Source: Desulfobulbaceae bacterium UBA2262 (GTDB lineage: Bacteria > Desulfobacterota > Desulfobulbia > Desulfobulbales > Desulfurivibrionaceae). Taken from it: DNA of 6,243 nucleotides. Shown here piece after piece: positions 1 to 5,864 of the stretch. The translations under genes and the position numbers were made by a program. The DNA is taken from positions 27,827 through 34,069 of the forward strand of contig DDXK01000020.1 of assembly GCA_002347185.1 (NCBI GenBank), in the 5' to 3' direction. Position 1 is the first letter of the stretch, and the number at the start of each line of letters is the position of its first letter. Under the pieces are notes generated by a model. It was not told the DNA's origin, made no database searches, and saw only the letters and a list, made by a program, of their open reading frames with translations.

Positions 1-1003
1 CGGCCCGCTCCTTGGGATCGGCCAACAGTTCATCGGCCAAACGCTGGTCATCCTCCGGCGTTGTCCCGCGGGGACGGGTGCCGGCGATCGGCCGCAGCTC
101 CACCTTGGTACCCTCCTTGCGCACCATCACCTCTGGCGAGGCACCCACCACCGTGGTATCGTCGCAGCGCAAAAAAAACATGTAAGGGGACGGGTTGAGG
201 GTGCGCAGCACCCGGTAGATATCAAAGGGATCAACGGTCAGATCACCGCTGAAGCGTTGGGAAAGCACGATCTGAATAATATCACCGGATCGCACATATT
301 CCTTGCAGCGCTCCACCGCAGTTTCAAACCCGGCCTGGCTGATGTTGGAACTGAATCCCACCGAACCGCTGGCAGGCCGGGTGGCCGCACTAACCGCCAG
401 CGGGCTGCGCAGCTTGGCCACCAGGGTATCAATCCGGTCAACCGCCTGTTGGTAGACTTCCTCCAGTGACAGGCTGCCGTCCAGATGGGCGGTAGCCACC
501 ACCTGAATCTTCTGCTTGACGTTGTCGAAGATCAGCAACGAATCGGTGATCATGAAGAACGAGTCCCAGGCGCCGATACTGTCAGGGCGCTGCGTGGGCA
601 ACTGTTCGAAATGCCGCACCATATCATACCCCAGGTAGCCGACCGCACCACCCACAAAACGGGGCAATCCTGCCACCTCCACCGGTTGGTAGCCGGCCAG
701 AATATCACGCACCACCGTGGTGGGATCATCGACCTCCAGCTGTTCGCTGCCGTCTCTACGCAACAGCTCCACCTGCCGTCCTTTGGAGCGGACAATCAGC
801 AATGGGCTGGCCCCCAGGAAGGAATAACGGGCCCATTTCTCGCCCCCCTCGATACTCTCAAGCAGAAAGGAATGGCGGCCATCATCAATCTTGCGAAAGG
901 CGGTCACCGGAGTATCCATGTCGGCCATGATCTCGCGATAGACCGGCACCAGATTTCCCTGGGTTGCAAGCTGGCAGAAGGTGTTAAAATCGGGTGATAT
1001 CAT
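1..1003 (-). CDS. trpE: Anthranilate synthase component I, N-terminal two thirds (partial)
   Basis: With the glutamine amidotransferase subunit (TrpG/PabA), this enzyme converts chorismate and glutamine to anthranilate, the first committed step of cytoplasmic tryptophan synthesis. The reverse strand reads as 334 uninterrupted codons starting MISPDFNTFC and runs off the left edge. Full-length TrpE is about 490-500 residues, so the C-terminal third with most of the chorismate-binding catalytic residues is missing. Visible landmarks are the LLES element at residues 47-50 followed by EGGEKWARYSFLG, the GGAVGYLGYD stretch at 118-127, NPSPYMFFL at 270-278 and GTRPRG at 308-313. In enteric TrpE the LLES and NPSPYM elements form the tryptophan feedback pocket, so this enzyme is probably feedback inhibited (inference). 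They also favour TrpE over the relative PabB. The ATG at 1003 was chosen because GGAG (1010-1013) lies 6 nt upstream and a good promoter precedes it. Downstream trp genes would lie beyond the left edge. Confidence 0.95.
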   Translation of the reverse strand, partial: MISPDFNTFCQLATQGNLVPVYREIMADMDTPVTAFRKIDDGRHSFLLESIEGGEKWARYSFLGASPLLIVRSKGRQVELLRRDGSEQLEVDDPTTVVRDILAGYQPVEVAGLPRFVGGAVGYLGYDMVRHFEQLPTQRPDSIGAWDSFFMITDSLLIFDNVKQKIQVVATAHLDGSLSLEEVYQQAVDRIDTLVAKLRSPLAVSAATRPASGSVGFSSNISQAGFETAVERCKEYVRSGDIIQIVLSQRFSGDLTVDPFDIYRVLRTLNPSPYMFFLRCDDTTVVGASPEVMVRKEGTKVELRPIAGTRPRGTTPEDDQRLADELLADPKERA

Positions 1004-1033
1004 AGGCTTCTCCGTAATGAAAAATCAGCCGTG

Positions 1034-1062
1034 ACGCTAGCATAGGGGGGTACGGCTGTCAA
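1034..1062 (-). promoter_or_regulatory. Candidate sigma-70 promoter for trpE
   Basis: On the minus strand a perfect -35 box TTGACA (1057-1062) is followed, after a 17-nt spacer, by TAGCGT (1034-1039). A TGC just upstream gives an extended -10 element. The predicted start near 1027 leaves a leader of only about 24 nt before the trpE ATG at 1003. That leaves no room for a leader peptide with attenuator, a T-box or a TRAP-type leader. Any transcriptional control would then have to act at the promoter itself, if this promoter is the one used. The call rests on box matches and position only. Confidence 0.6.
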
Positions 1063-1072
1063 TGTTGCAACA
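1063..1072. promoter_or_regulatory. Perfect 10-bp palindrome between divergent promoters (possible operator)
   Basis: TGTTGCAACA is its own reverse complement. It abuts the upstream end of the trpE -35 box (1057-1062) and lies about 18 bp upstream of the cheV -35-like box. The position suits an operator or activator site acting on trpE, cheV or both. A 10-bp palindrome can arise by chance, and I do not recognise it as a known TrpR-type operator, so the function is inferred from position alone. Confidence 0.25.
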
Positions 1073-1089
1073 AGGCGCCGATTGACGAC

Positions 1090-1117
1090 TTTGCATTGTT
1101 TGAAGTTGTGCTATACT
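1090..1117 (+). promoter_or_regulatory. Candidate sigma-70 promoter for cheV (extended -10)
   Basis: TATACT at 1112-1117 is preceded by TGC (1109-1111), giving an extended -10 element. A weak -35-like TTTGCA lies at 1090-1095 with a 16-nt spacer. Transcription would start near 1124, leaving a leader of about 26 nt to the ATG at 1150. An in-frame ATG at 1096 lies upstream of this predicted start and so could not be translated from this transcript. I saw no sigma-54 or sigma-28 flagellar-type promoter here. Confidence 0.55.
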
Positions 1118-1138
1118 CCTCCACATCCTCAACCCTCC

Positions 1139-1142
1139 GGAG
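1139..1142 (+). promoter_or_regulatory. Ribosome binding site that decides the cheV start
   Basis: GGAG lies 7 nt upstream of the ATG at 1150. An alternative in-frame ATG at 1096 would add 18 residues that do not resemble a CheW domain. That ATG overlaps the predicted promoter and has no comparable Shine-Dalgarno sequence. The 1150 start, giving MSIKQTNILL, is therefore preferred. Confidence 0.75.
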
Positions 1143-1149
1143 ACAAGCA

Positions 1150-2109
1150 ATGTCCATAAAACAGACCAATATCCTGCTGGAAAGCGACACCAACGAACTG
1201 GAGATCGTCGAGTTTCGCGTGGATGAACTGGATGCCCACGGCACGGTGATCCCCTGCCATTACGGGGTGAACGTGGCCAAGGTGCGCGAGATTATCCGTC
1301 TGCCCGAGGTAACCAAGGCGCTCAATACCTCCGATGCGGTGGAGGGGATGATCAAGCTGCGGGAGAAGGTCATCCCGATCCTGAACCTGTCTAAAATCCT
1401 GAATAAAACAACCGGCCACCTGCAGGCCGACCGGGTAATCGTACTGGAGTTCAACAACCTGATGGTGGGGGTGCTGGTGCATTCAGTCTCCCGTATCTAC
1501 CGGATCTCCTGGAAAAATGTGGAGGCGCCCGCTTCGGCGCTCTACTCCGACCAGATCACCGGCCTGGTCAAGATGGAGGACCGGATCATCCTGGTGCTGG
1601 ACTTCGAGAAGATCGTGGCTGAATTCTGCTCCACCAGCGCCCTTAAGCCATTATCACCGGAACAGCTGATGGACAGTCCCGCCCATGATCGTAGCACTAA
1701 AACCATCCTGGTGGCTGACGACTCACCCTTTATCCGCCACACCATGTGCAGCGCCCTGCGAGGTGCCGGTTACAAGGTAATCGAGGCGGTTAACGGTGCC
1801 GAGGCCTGGGAGAAAATTCAGGAGATCACGCAGCTGAGCGCGTCCGAGAACGTCAGTTTCCGCAGCAAAATACAGCTTTTGATCACCGACGTGGAGATGC
1901 CGCAGATGGACGGCCTGCACCTGACCTCCACCATCCGCAAGGAGAAAAAACCGCAGGAGCTGCCGATCATCATCTTCTCCTCCCTGGCTTCGGAGGACAA
2001 CATCCGCAAATGGGAATCACTGGGGGCACAGCAGATTCTGACCAAACCTGACCTGCCCAATCTGGTGAAGTACGCCGACGAATACACAATCGACGCCTAT
2101 ACTGTTTAA
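1150..2109 (+). CDS. cheV: Chemotaxis adaptor CheV (CheW domain fused to response-regulator domain)
   Basis: The 319-residue protein has the usual CheV length and order. A CheW-like coupling domain covers roughly residues 15-160, a short linker follows, and a receiver domain runs from about 184 to 315. The receiver has the acidic pair D190/D191 in ILVADDSPFIR, a phospho-acceptor D247 in LITDVEMPQMDG, S277 in IIIFSS and K299 in LTKPD, so all key residues for phosphorylation are present. In the family, the CheW part bridges methyl-accepting chemoreceptors to the CheA kinase in the polar array. CheA phosphorylates the receiver, which tunes coupling or adaptation. No other che or fla gene is in the window. 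cheV is divergent from trpE and followed by a terminator, so it appears monocistronic. A plain CheW or a stand-alone response regulator is excluded by the presence of both domains. Confidence 0.94.
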   Translation: MSIKQTNILLESDTNELEIVEFRVDELDAHGTVIPCHYGVNVAKVREIIRLPEVTKALNTSDAVEGMIKLREKVIPILNLSKILNKTTGHLQADRVIVLEFNNLMVGVLVHSVSRIYRISWKNVEAPASALYSDQITGLVKMEDRIILVLDFEKIVAEFCSTSALKPLSPEQLMDSPAHDRSTKTILVADDSPFIRHTMCSALRGAGYKVIEAVNGAEAWEKIQEITQLSASENVSFRSKIQLLITDVEMPQMDGLHLTSTIRKEKKPQELPIIIFSSLASEDNIRKWESLGAQQILTKPDLPNLVKYADEYTIDAYTV

Positions 2110-2139
2110 GAGGAGTTGTTCTCAGCTTCTCCAGCCTTT

Positions 2140-2168
2140 AAGGGGCCCCTGCCGGGGCCCCTTTTTTT
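2140..2168 (+). terminator. Strong intrinsic terminator after cheV
   Basis: A perfect 10-bp stem (2140-2149 pairing with 2154-2163, AAGGGGCCCC against GGGGCCCCTT) closes a TGCC loop. A run of seven T (2162-2168) overlaps the last two stem pairs. It begins 30 nt after the cheV stop codon. Because GGGGCCCC is itself palindromic, each arm could also pair with itself between molecules. The strand is set by the T run; there is no matching A run on the left beyond two bases. Confidence 0.92.
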
Positions 2169-2172
2169 CCTG

Positions 2173-2201
2173 TTGACATCCCCCCCTGTTTCTGGTTAAG
2201 T
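2173..2201 (+). promoter_or_regulatory. Candidate sigma-70 promoter for pyc
   Basis: A perfect -35 box TTGACA (2173-2178) lies 17 nt upstream of a weak -10 TTAAGT (2196-2201), which has TGG in front as an extended -10 element. It begins only 4 nt after the cheV terminator T run. The predicted start near 2208 gives a leader of about 103 nt. The AT-rich stretch 2220-2280 contains several other -10-like hexamers, such as TATAAC at 2220-2225 and TAAAAT at 2230-2235. None of these has a convincing -35, so a second start site cannot be excluded. Confidence 0.45.
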
Positions 2202-2277
2202 GCCGCGACCTTTACCGCGTATAACCATTTAAAATAACTAAATTATTTCAGCATTACTAAAAATTTTCAATCTAACT

Positions 2278-2292
2278 TTCGATCATATCGAA
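2278..2292. repeat. Short inverted repeat in the pyc leader (possible operator or RNA hairpin)
   Basis: TTCGAT and ATCGAA are perfect 6-bp inverted arms separated by CAT. The element ends 4 nt before the Shine-Dalgarno GGGAGG (2297-2302). It could be a protein-binding operator or a weak hairpin near the ribosome binding site. Only the symmetry and position support it, and the arms are short enough to occur by chance. Confidence 0.3.
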
Positions 2293-2296
2293 CTCT

Positions 2297-2302
2297 GGGA
2301 GG
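2297..2302 (+). promoter_or_regulatory. Ribosome binding site of pyc
   Basis: GGGAGG lies 8 nt before the ATG at 2311. This supports that start over the next in-frame ATG at 2341 (M11, MAANRGEIAI), which has no comparable Shine-Dalgarno sequence. The strong match suggests efficient translation. Confidence 0.8.
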
Positions 2303-2310
2303 CTCTACTG

Positions 2311-5300
2311 ATGAAAAAGATTACCAAATTTCGCAAAGTCATGGCTGCCAACCGTGGTGAGATCGCCATCCGGATCTTCCGGGCCTGTACCGAACTGGGG
2401 ATCAGCACCGTGGCACTCTACTCCGAAGAGGACAAACTCTCACTGCACCGCTACAAGGCGGACGAAGCCTACCACATCGGCAAGGGCAAGGCCCCGATTG
2501 ATGCCTACCTGGGCATTGACGAGATCATAGCCCTGGCATTAAAGGCGGACGTGGATGCCATCCATCCCGGTTACGGCTTCCTGGCCGAAAATGCCGAGTT
2601 TGCTGAGAAGTGCGAGGCGGCCGGTATCGCCTTCATCGGCCCTGACGCCACAATGCAGCGGGCCCTGGGCGACAAGGTGGCCGGACGCAAGGCTGCCGTG
2701 GCCGCCGGCGTGCCGGTGGTGCCCGGCACTGAAGACCCGATCGAGAAAGAGGAAGAGGCCCTTAAATTTGCCAAGGAGCACGGCTATCCGATCATCATCA
2801 AGGCCGCTGCCGGTGGTGGTGGGCGCGGCATGCGGGTGGCCCGCAACAAGAAAGAGCTGACCGAGGGGCTGGTGGCAGCGGCAAGCGAAGCCAAGGCCGC
2901 TTTCGGTAACGCGACCGTTTTTCTGGAACGCTACATTGAAAACCCGAAACATATCGAAGTGCAGGTGCTGGGTGACAACTACGGCAGCCTGGTGCATTTC
3001 TTCGAACGGGACTGTTCGATCCAGCGCCGCCATCAGAAGGTGGTGGAGTTTGCCCCGGCCCTCTGTTTGACCCAGCAGCAACGCGAGGAGATCTGCACCG
3101 CCGCCCTCAAGATCGCCGGTCAGGTCAAGTACCGCAACGCCGGAACAGTGGAGTTCCTGGTGGATCAGGAAAACAACTTCTACTTCATTGAGATGAACCC
3201 CCGCATCCAGGTTGAGCACACCGTCACCGAGATGATCACCGGCCGTAACCTGGTGCAAAACCAGATTCTGATTGCCGAGGGCTACAAGCTGTCCGACCCG
3301 GAGATCAACATCCCCTCCCAGTCGGCCATTGACATGCGCGGTTACGCCATCCAGTGCCGGATTACCACCGAGGACCCGGCCAACAACTTCGCTCCCGACT
3401 TCGGTACCCTGACCACCTACCGTTCCGCAGCCGGAGCCGGTATCCGCCTTGATGCGGGCAACGCCTTCACCGGTGCCCAGATCACCCCTCACTACGACTC
3501 GCTGCTGGTCAAGGTCAGCTCCTGGGGACTCAACTTCAAGGATGCAGCTTCCATTATGAACCGTGCTCTGCAGGAGTTCCGGGTGCGGGGGGTCAAAACC
3601 AATATCGGCTTTTTGGAAAATGTGATCACCCATCCCGTTTTTCTGGGTGGCAAGTGCGATACCTCCTTCATCGACAAACACCCGGAACTACTCAAATTCA
3701 GCGAGAAGAAGGACCGGGCCAGCAAGGTGCTCGCCTTCATGGGAGACGTAATCGTCAACGGTTCACCGGGCATCGCCAAGCCACTCAAGTCGGCCGACCT
3801 GATCGAGGCCAGGGTTCCCGAGATCGACTACACCAAGCCCCGTCCCTCCGGTTCCCGTGACCTGTTCATGAAGCTGGGAGCCGAGGGACTCTCCAAATGG
3901 ATTCTGGAGCAGAAAAAGCTGCTGATCACCGACACCACCATGCGGGATGCCCACCAGTCGCTGCTGGCCACCCGGGTACGCAGCCACGACCTGCTGAAGA
4001 TCGCCGAGCCCACCTCATACCTGGGGGCTGACCTGTTCTCCCTGGAGTGTTGGGGCGGCGCCACCTTTGACGTCACGATGCGCTTCCTGAAGGAGTGCCC
4101 CTGGCAGCGGCTGCACAAGCTGTCCGAGGCGATCCCCAACATCCTGTTCCAGATGCTGCTGCGCGGTTCAAACGCGGTGGGCTACACCAACTATCCGGAC
4201 AACGTGGTGCAGAAGTTTGTGGAAGAGGCAGCCAACTCCGGCGTAGACATCTTCCGGGTCTTTGACTCGCTGAACTGGACCAAAGGCATGCAGGTGGCTA
4301 TGGAAGCCGTACGTAAGTCAGGCAAGATCTGCGAGGCAGCCATCTGCTACACCGGCGACATCACAGATCCCCAGCGGGACAAGTATCCCTTGGAGTATTA
4401 CGTGAACATGGCCAAGGAACTGGAAAAGATGGGCGCCCACATCCTGGCCATCAAGGATATGGCTGGCCTGCTGAAGCCGATGGCCGGCTACAAGCTGGTC
4501 AAGGCCCTGAAAGAAAACATCGGTATCCCGGTGCACCTGCACACCCACGACACCTCCAGCAACGCCGGCGCCATGCTGCTGATGGCGGCTGAAGCCGGTG
4601 TGGATATCGTGGACGCTTCCCTCTCCTCCCTCTCCGGTCTGACCGCCCAGCCCAACCTGAATGCCCTGGTGGCTGCTCTGGAGCGCAGTGAGCGCGACCC
4701 GCAGATCAACACCGCAGGCCTGCAGCACCTGGCCAACTACTGGGAGACCGTACGGGATTACTATGCACCGTTCGAGTCCGGCCTGAAGAGTGGCACTGCC
4801 GAGGTTTACCATCACGAGATTCCCGGTGGCCAGTACTCCAACTACAAGCCGCAGGTGGCTGGTCTGGGCCTTTTGGACCGTTGGGAAGAGTGCAAGGAGA
4901 TGTACCACCAGGTCAACCTGCTGTTCGGCGATATCGTCAAGGTAACCCCCTCCTCCAAGGTGGTTGGCGATATGGCCATGTTCCTGGTGAAGAACAACCT
5001 GCAGCCGCAGGATGTCTACACCTCCACTGAAGATCTGGCCTTCCCCGAATCGGTGGTGGGCATGTTCAAGGGGATGCTGGGGCAACCCTACCAGGGCTGG
5101 CCCGAGGAGCTGCAAAAGATCATCCTGAAAGGCCAGCAGCCGATTACCTGCCGTCCCGGTGAGCTCTTGGAGCCGGCCGACTTTGATGAAGAACGTCTCA
5201 AGCTTGAAGAGAAACTTGGGCATAAGATAGACGACAAGGCATTGCTCTCATCAATCCTCTACCCCAACGTCTATCCTGAGTTTGACAAGCATCGCCAGGA

Positions 5301-5760
5301 GTTCTCCGACACCTCGGTGATCCCCACCCCGATCTTCTTCTACGGGCTGGAGCCGGGCCAGGAGACCTCGCTGGATATCGAACCGGGCAAGACCCTGATC
5401 ATCAAACTGAACGCCATCGGCAAGGTGCAACCTGACGGCACCCGGGCGGTCTACTTCGAACTGAACGGCAATACCCGTTCAGTGGTGGTGCGGGACCAGT
5501 CAGTGCAAAGTGACGAGGCCGCCCGTGAAAAGGTCGACAAGAGCAATCCCAACCATCTGGGTGCTCCGATGCCGGGCAAGGTGCTCAAGGTCAATGTCAA
5601 GGCCGGTGACGAGATCAAAGCCGGCGACGTGTTGCTGGTAACCGAGGCCATGAAGATGGAGACCAACATCAAGGCCAAGGCAGACGGCAAGGTAGCTGAG
5701 GTCAAGTTCAAGGAAGGCGACAAGGTGGAAAAAGAGGACCTGGTCGTTGTGATGGGCTAA
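2311..5760 (+). CDS. pyc: Pyruvate carboxylase, single-chain biotin enzyme
   Basis: This cytoplasmic enzyme makes oxaloacetate from pyruvate, bicarbonate and ATP. In Geobacter-type acetate oxidisers it refills the TCA cycle and feeds gluconeogenesis. The 1149-residue chain matches the usual single-polypeptide form. The biotin carboxylase domain (about 5-455) shows MAANRGEIAIRIFRA at 11-25, the glycine-rich ATP loop KAAAGGGGRGM at 164-174, ERDCSIQRRHQK at 232-243 and EMNPRIQVEHTVTE at 294-307. The carboxyltransferase domain (about 535-1000) shows DTTMRDAHQS at 541-550, K715 in AIKDMAGL (the expected carboxylated lysine), metal-site histidines 744 and 746 in HLHTHD, and T879 in KVTPSSKVVGDMA, which by position matches the proton-transfer threonine of known enzymes. 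The biotin carrier domain (about 1080-1149) has EAMKMET, with K1115 as the biotinylated lysine, 34 residues from the end. All catalytic motifs are intact. The region between carboxylase and transferase presumably carries the tetramerisation part where acetyl-CoA acts in relatives. It is transcribed alone, between two terminators. Confidence 0.98.
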   Translation: MKKITKFRKVMAANRGEIAIRIFRACTELGISTVALYSEEDKLSLHRYKADEAYHIGKGKAPIDAYLGIDEIIALALKADVDAIHPGYGFLAENAEFAEKCEAAGIAFIGPDATMQRALGDKVAGRKAAVAAGVPVVPGTEDPIEKEEEALKFAKEHGYPIIIKAAAGGGGRGMRVARNKKELTEGLVAAASEAKAAFGNATVFLERYIENPKHIEVQVLGDNYGSLVHFFERDCSIQRRHQKVVEFAPALCLTQQQREEICTAALKIAGQVKYRNAGTVEFLVDQENNFYFIEMNPRIQVEHTVTEMITGRNLVQNQILIAEGYKLSDPEINIPSQSAIDMRGYAIQCRITTEDPANNFAPDFGTLTTYRSAAGAGIRLDAGNAFTGAQITPHYDSLLVKVSSWGLNFKDAASIMNRALQEFRVRGVKTNIGFLENVITHPVFLGGKCDTSFIDKHPELLKFSEKKDRASKVLAFMGDVIVNGSPGIAKPLKSADLIEARVPEIDYTKPRPSGSRDLFMKLGAEGLSKWILEQKKLLITDTTMRDAHQSLLATRVRSHDLLKIAEPTSYLGADLFSLECWGGATFDVTMRFLKECPWQRLHKLSEAIPNILFQMLLRGSNAVGYTNYPDNVVQKFVEEAANSGVDIFRVFDSLNWTKGMQVAMEAVRKSGKICEAAICYTGDITDPQRDKYPLEYYVNMAKELEKMGAHILAIKDMAGLLKPMAGYKLVKALKENIGIPVHLHTHDTSSNAGAMLLMAAEAGVDIVDASLSSLSGLTAQPNLNALVAALERSERDPQINTAGLQHLANYWETVRDYYAPFESGLKSGTAEVYHHEIPGGQYSNYKPQVAGLGLLDRWEECKEMYHQVNLLFGDIVKVTPSSKVVGDMAMFLVKNNLQPQDVYTSTEDLAFPESVVGMFKGMLGQPYQGWPEELQKIILKGQQPITCRPGELLEPADFDEERLKLEEKLGHKIDDKALLSSILYPNVYPEFDKHRQEFSDTSVIPTPIFFYGLEPGQETSLDIEPGKTLIIKLNAIGKVQPDGTRAVYFELNGNTRSVVVRDQSVQSDEAAREKVDKSNPNHLGAPMPGKVLKVNVKAGDEIKAGDVLLVTEAMKMETNIKAKADGKVAEVKFKEGDKVEKEDLVVVMG

Positions 5761-5800
5761 GAGCGGCTTCGCCAAAGGTTCATCTGCGGCACTTGAATAA

Positions 5801-5850
5801 GAATCAACAACGCCCCGTTCCGGTTATCCGGAGCGGGGCGTTGTTGATTC
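5801..5850. terminator. Bidirectional terminator between convergent pyc and helicase genes
   Basis: A 17-bp perfect stem (5801-5817 with 5834-5850) continues through one G-T wobble (5818/5833) and five more pairs (5819-5823 with 5828-5832) to a TTAT loop. That makes 23 stacked pairs in 50 bases. The GC core CGCCCCG/CGGGGCG is followed on both strands by the T-rich TTGTTGATTC, so the element can end transcripts from either side. It starts 40 nt after the pyc stop and lies 14 nt beyond the helicase stop. There is no uninterrupted T run, so termination strength is less certain than for the cheV terminator. Confidence 0.85.
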
Positions 5851-5864
5851 AAACGGGAAGAGGC

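Noticed and set aside
485..997. 170-codon open frame on the plus strand over trpE
   Set aside because: The minus strand carries continuous TrpE homology across the same bases. The plus-strand product has no recognisable motif.
1082..1117. TTGACG at 1082-1087 as the -35 box for the TATACT at 1112-1117
   Set aside because: The spacer would be 24 nt, well beyond the 16-18 nt that sigma-70 tolerates. The extended -10 with a weak nearer -35 fits better.
1096..1149. 18-codon N-terminal extension of cheV from an upstream ATG
   Set aside because: The extension overlaps the predicted cheV promoter, lacks a ribosome binding site and does not resemble CheV N-termini. The ATG at 1150 has GGAG at the right spacing.
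1129..1482. 117-codon open frame on the minus strand over the cheV start
   Set aside because: It is antisense to the CheW domain of cheV, with a His/Gln-rich shadow composition and no supporting signals.
2110..2203. GAGGAG just after the cheV stop, with a possible tiny frame from TTG at 2116
   Set aside because: The TTG directly abuts the GAGGAG with no spacer, and the frame would run through the intrinsic terminator. It is not a credible gene.
2539..3681. 380-codon open frame on the minus strand inside pyc
   Set aside because: It lies wholly antisense to the biotin carboxylase domain of a clear pyc gene. Its translation is rich in His, Gly, Val and Leu without family motifs, as expected for the complement of GC-rich coding DNA.
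4318..5223. 301-codon open frame on the minus strand inside pyc
   Set aside because: It is antisense to the carboxyltransferase domain, shows no recognisable domain and has the same shadow composition. No promoter or ribosome binding site was seen for it.
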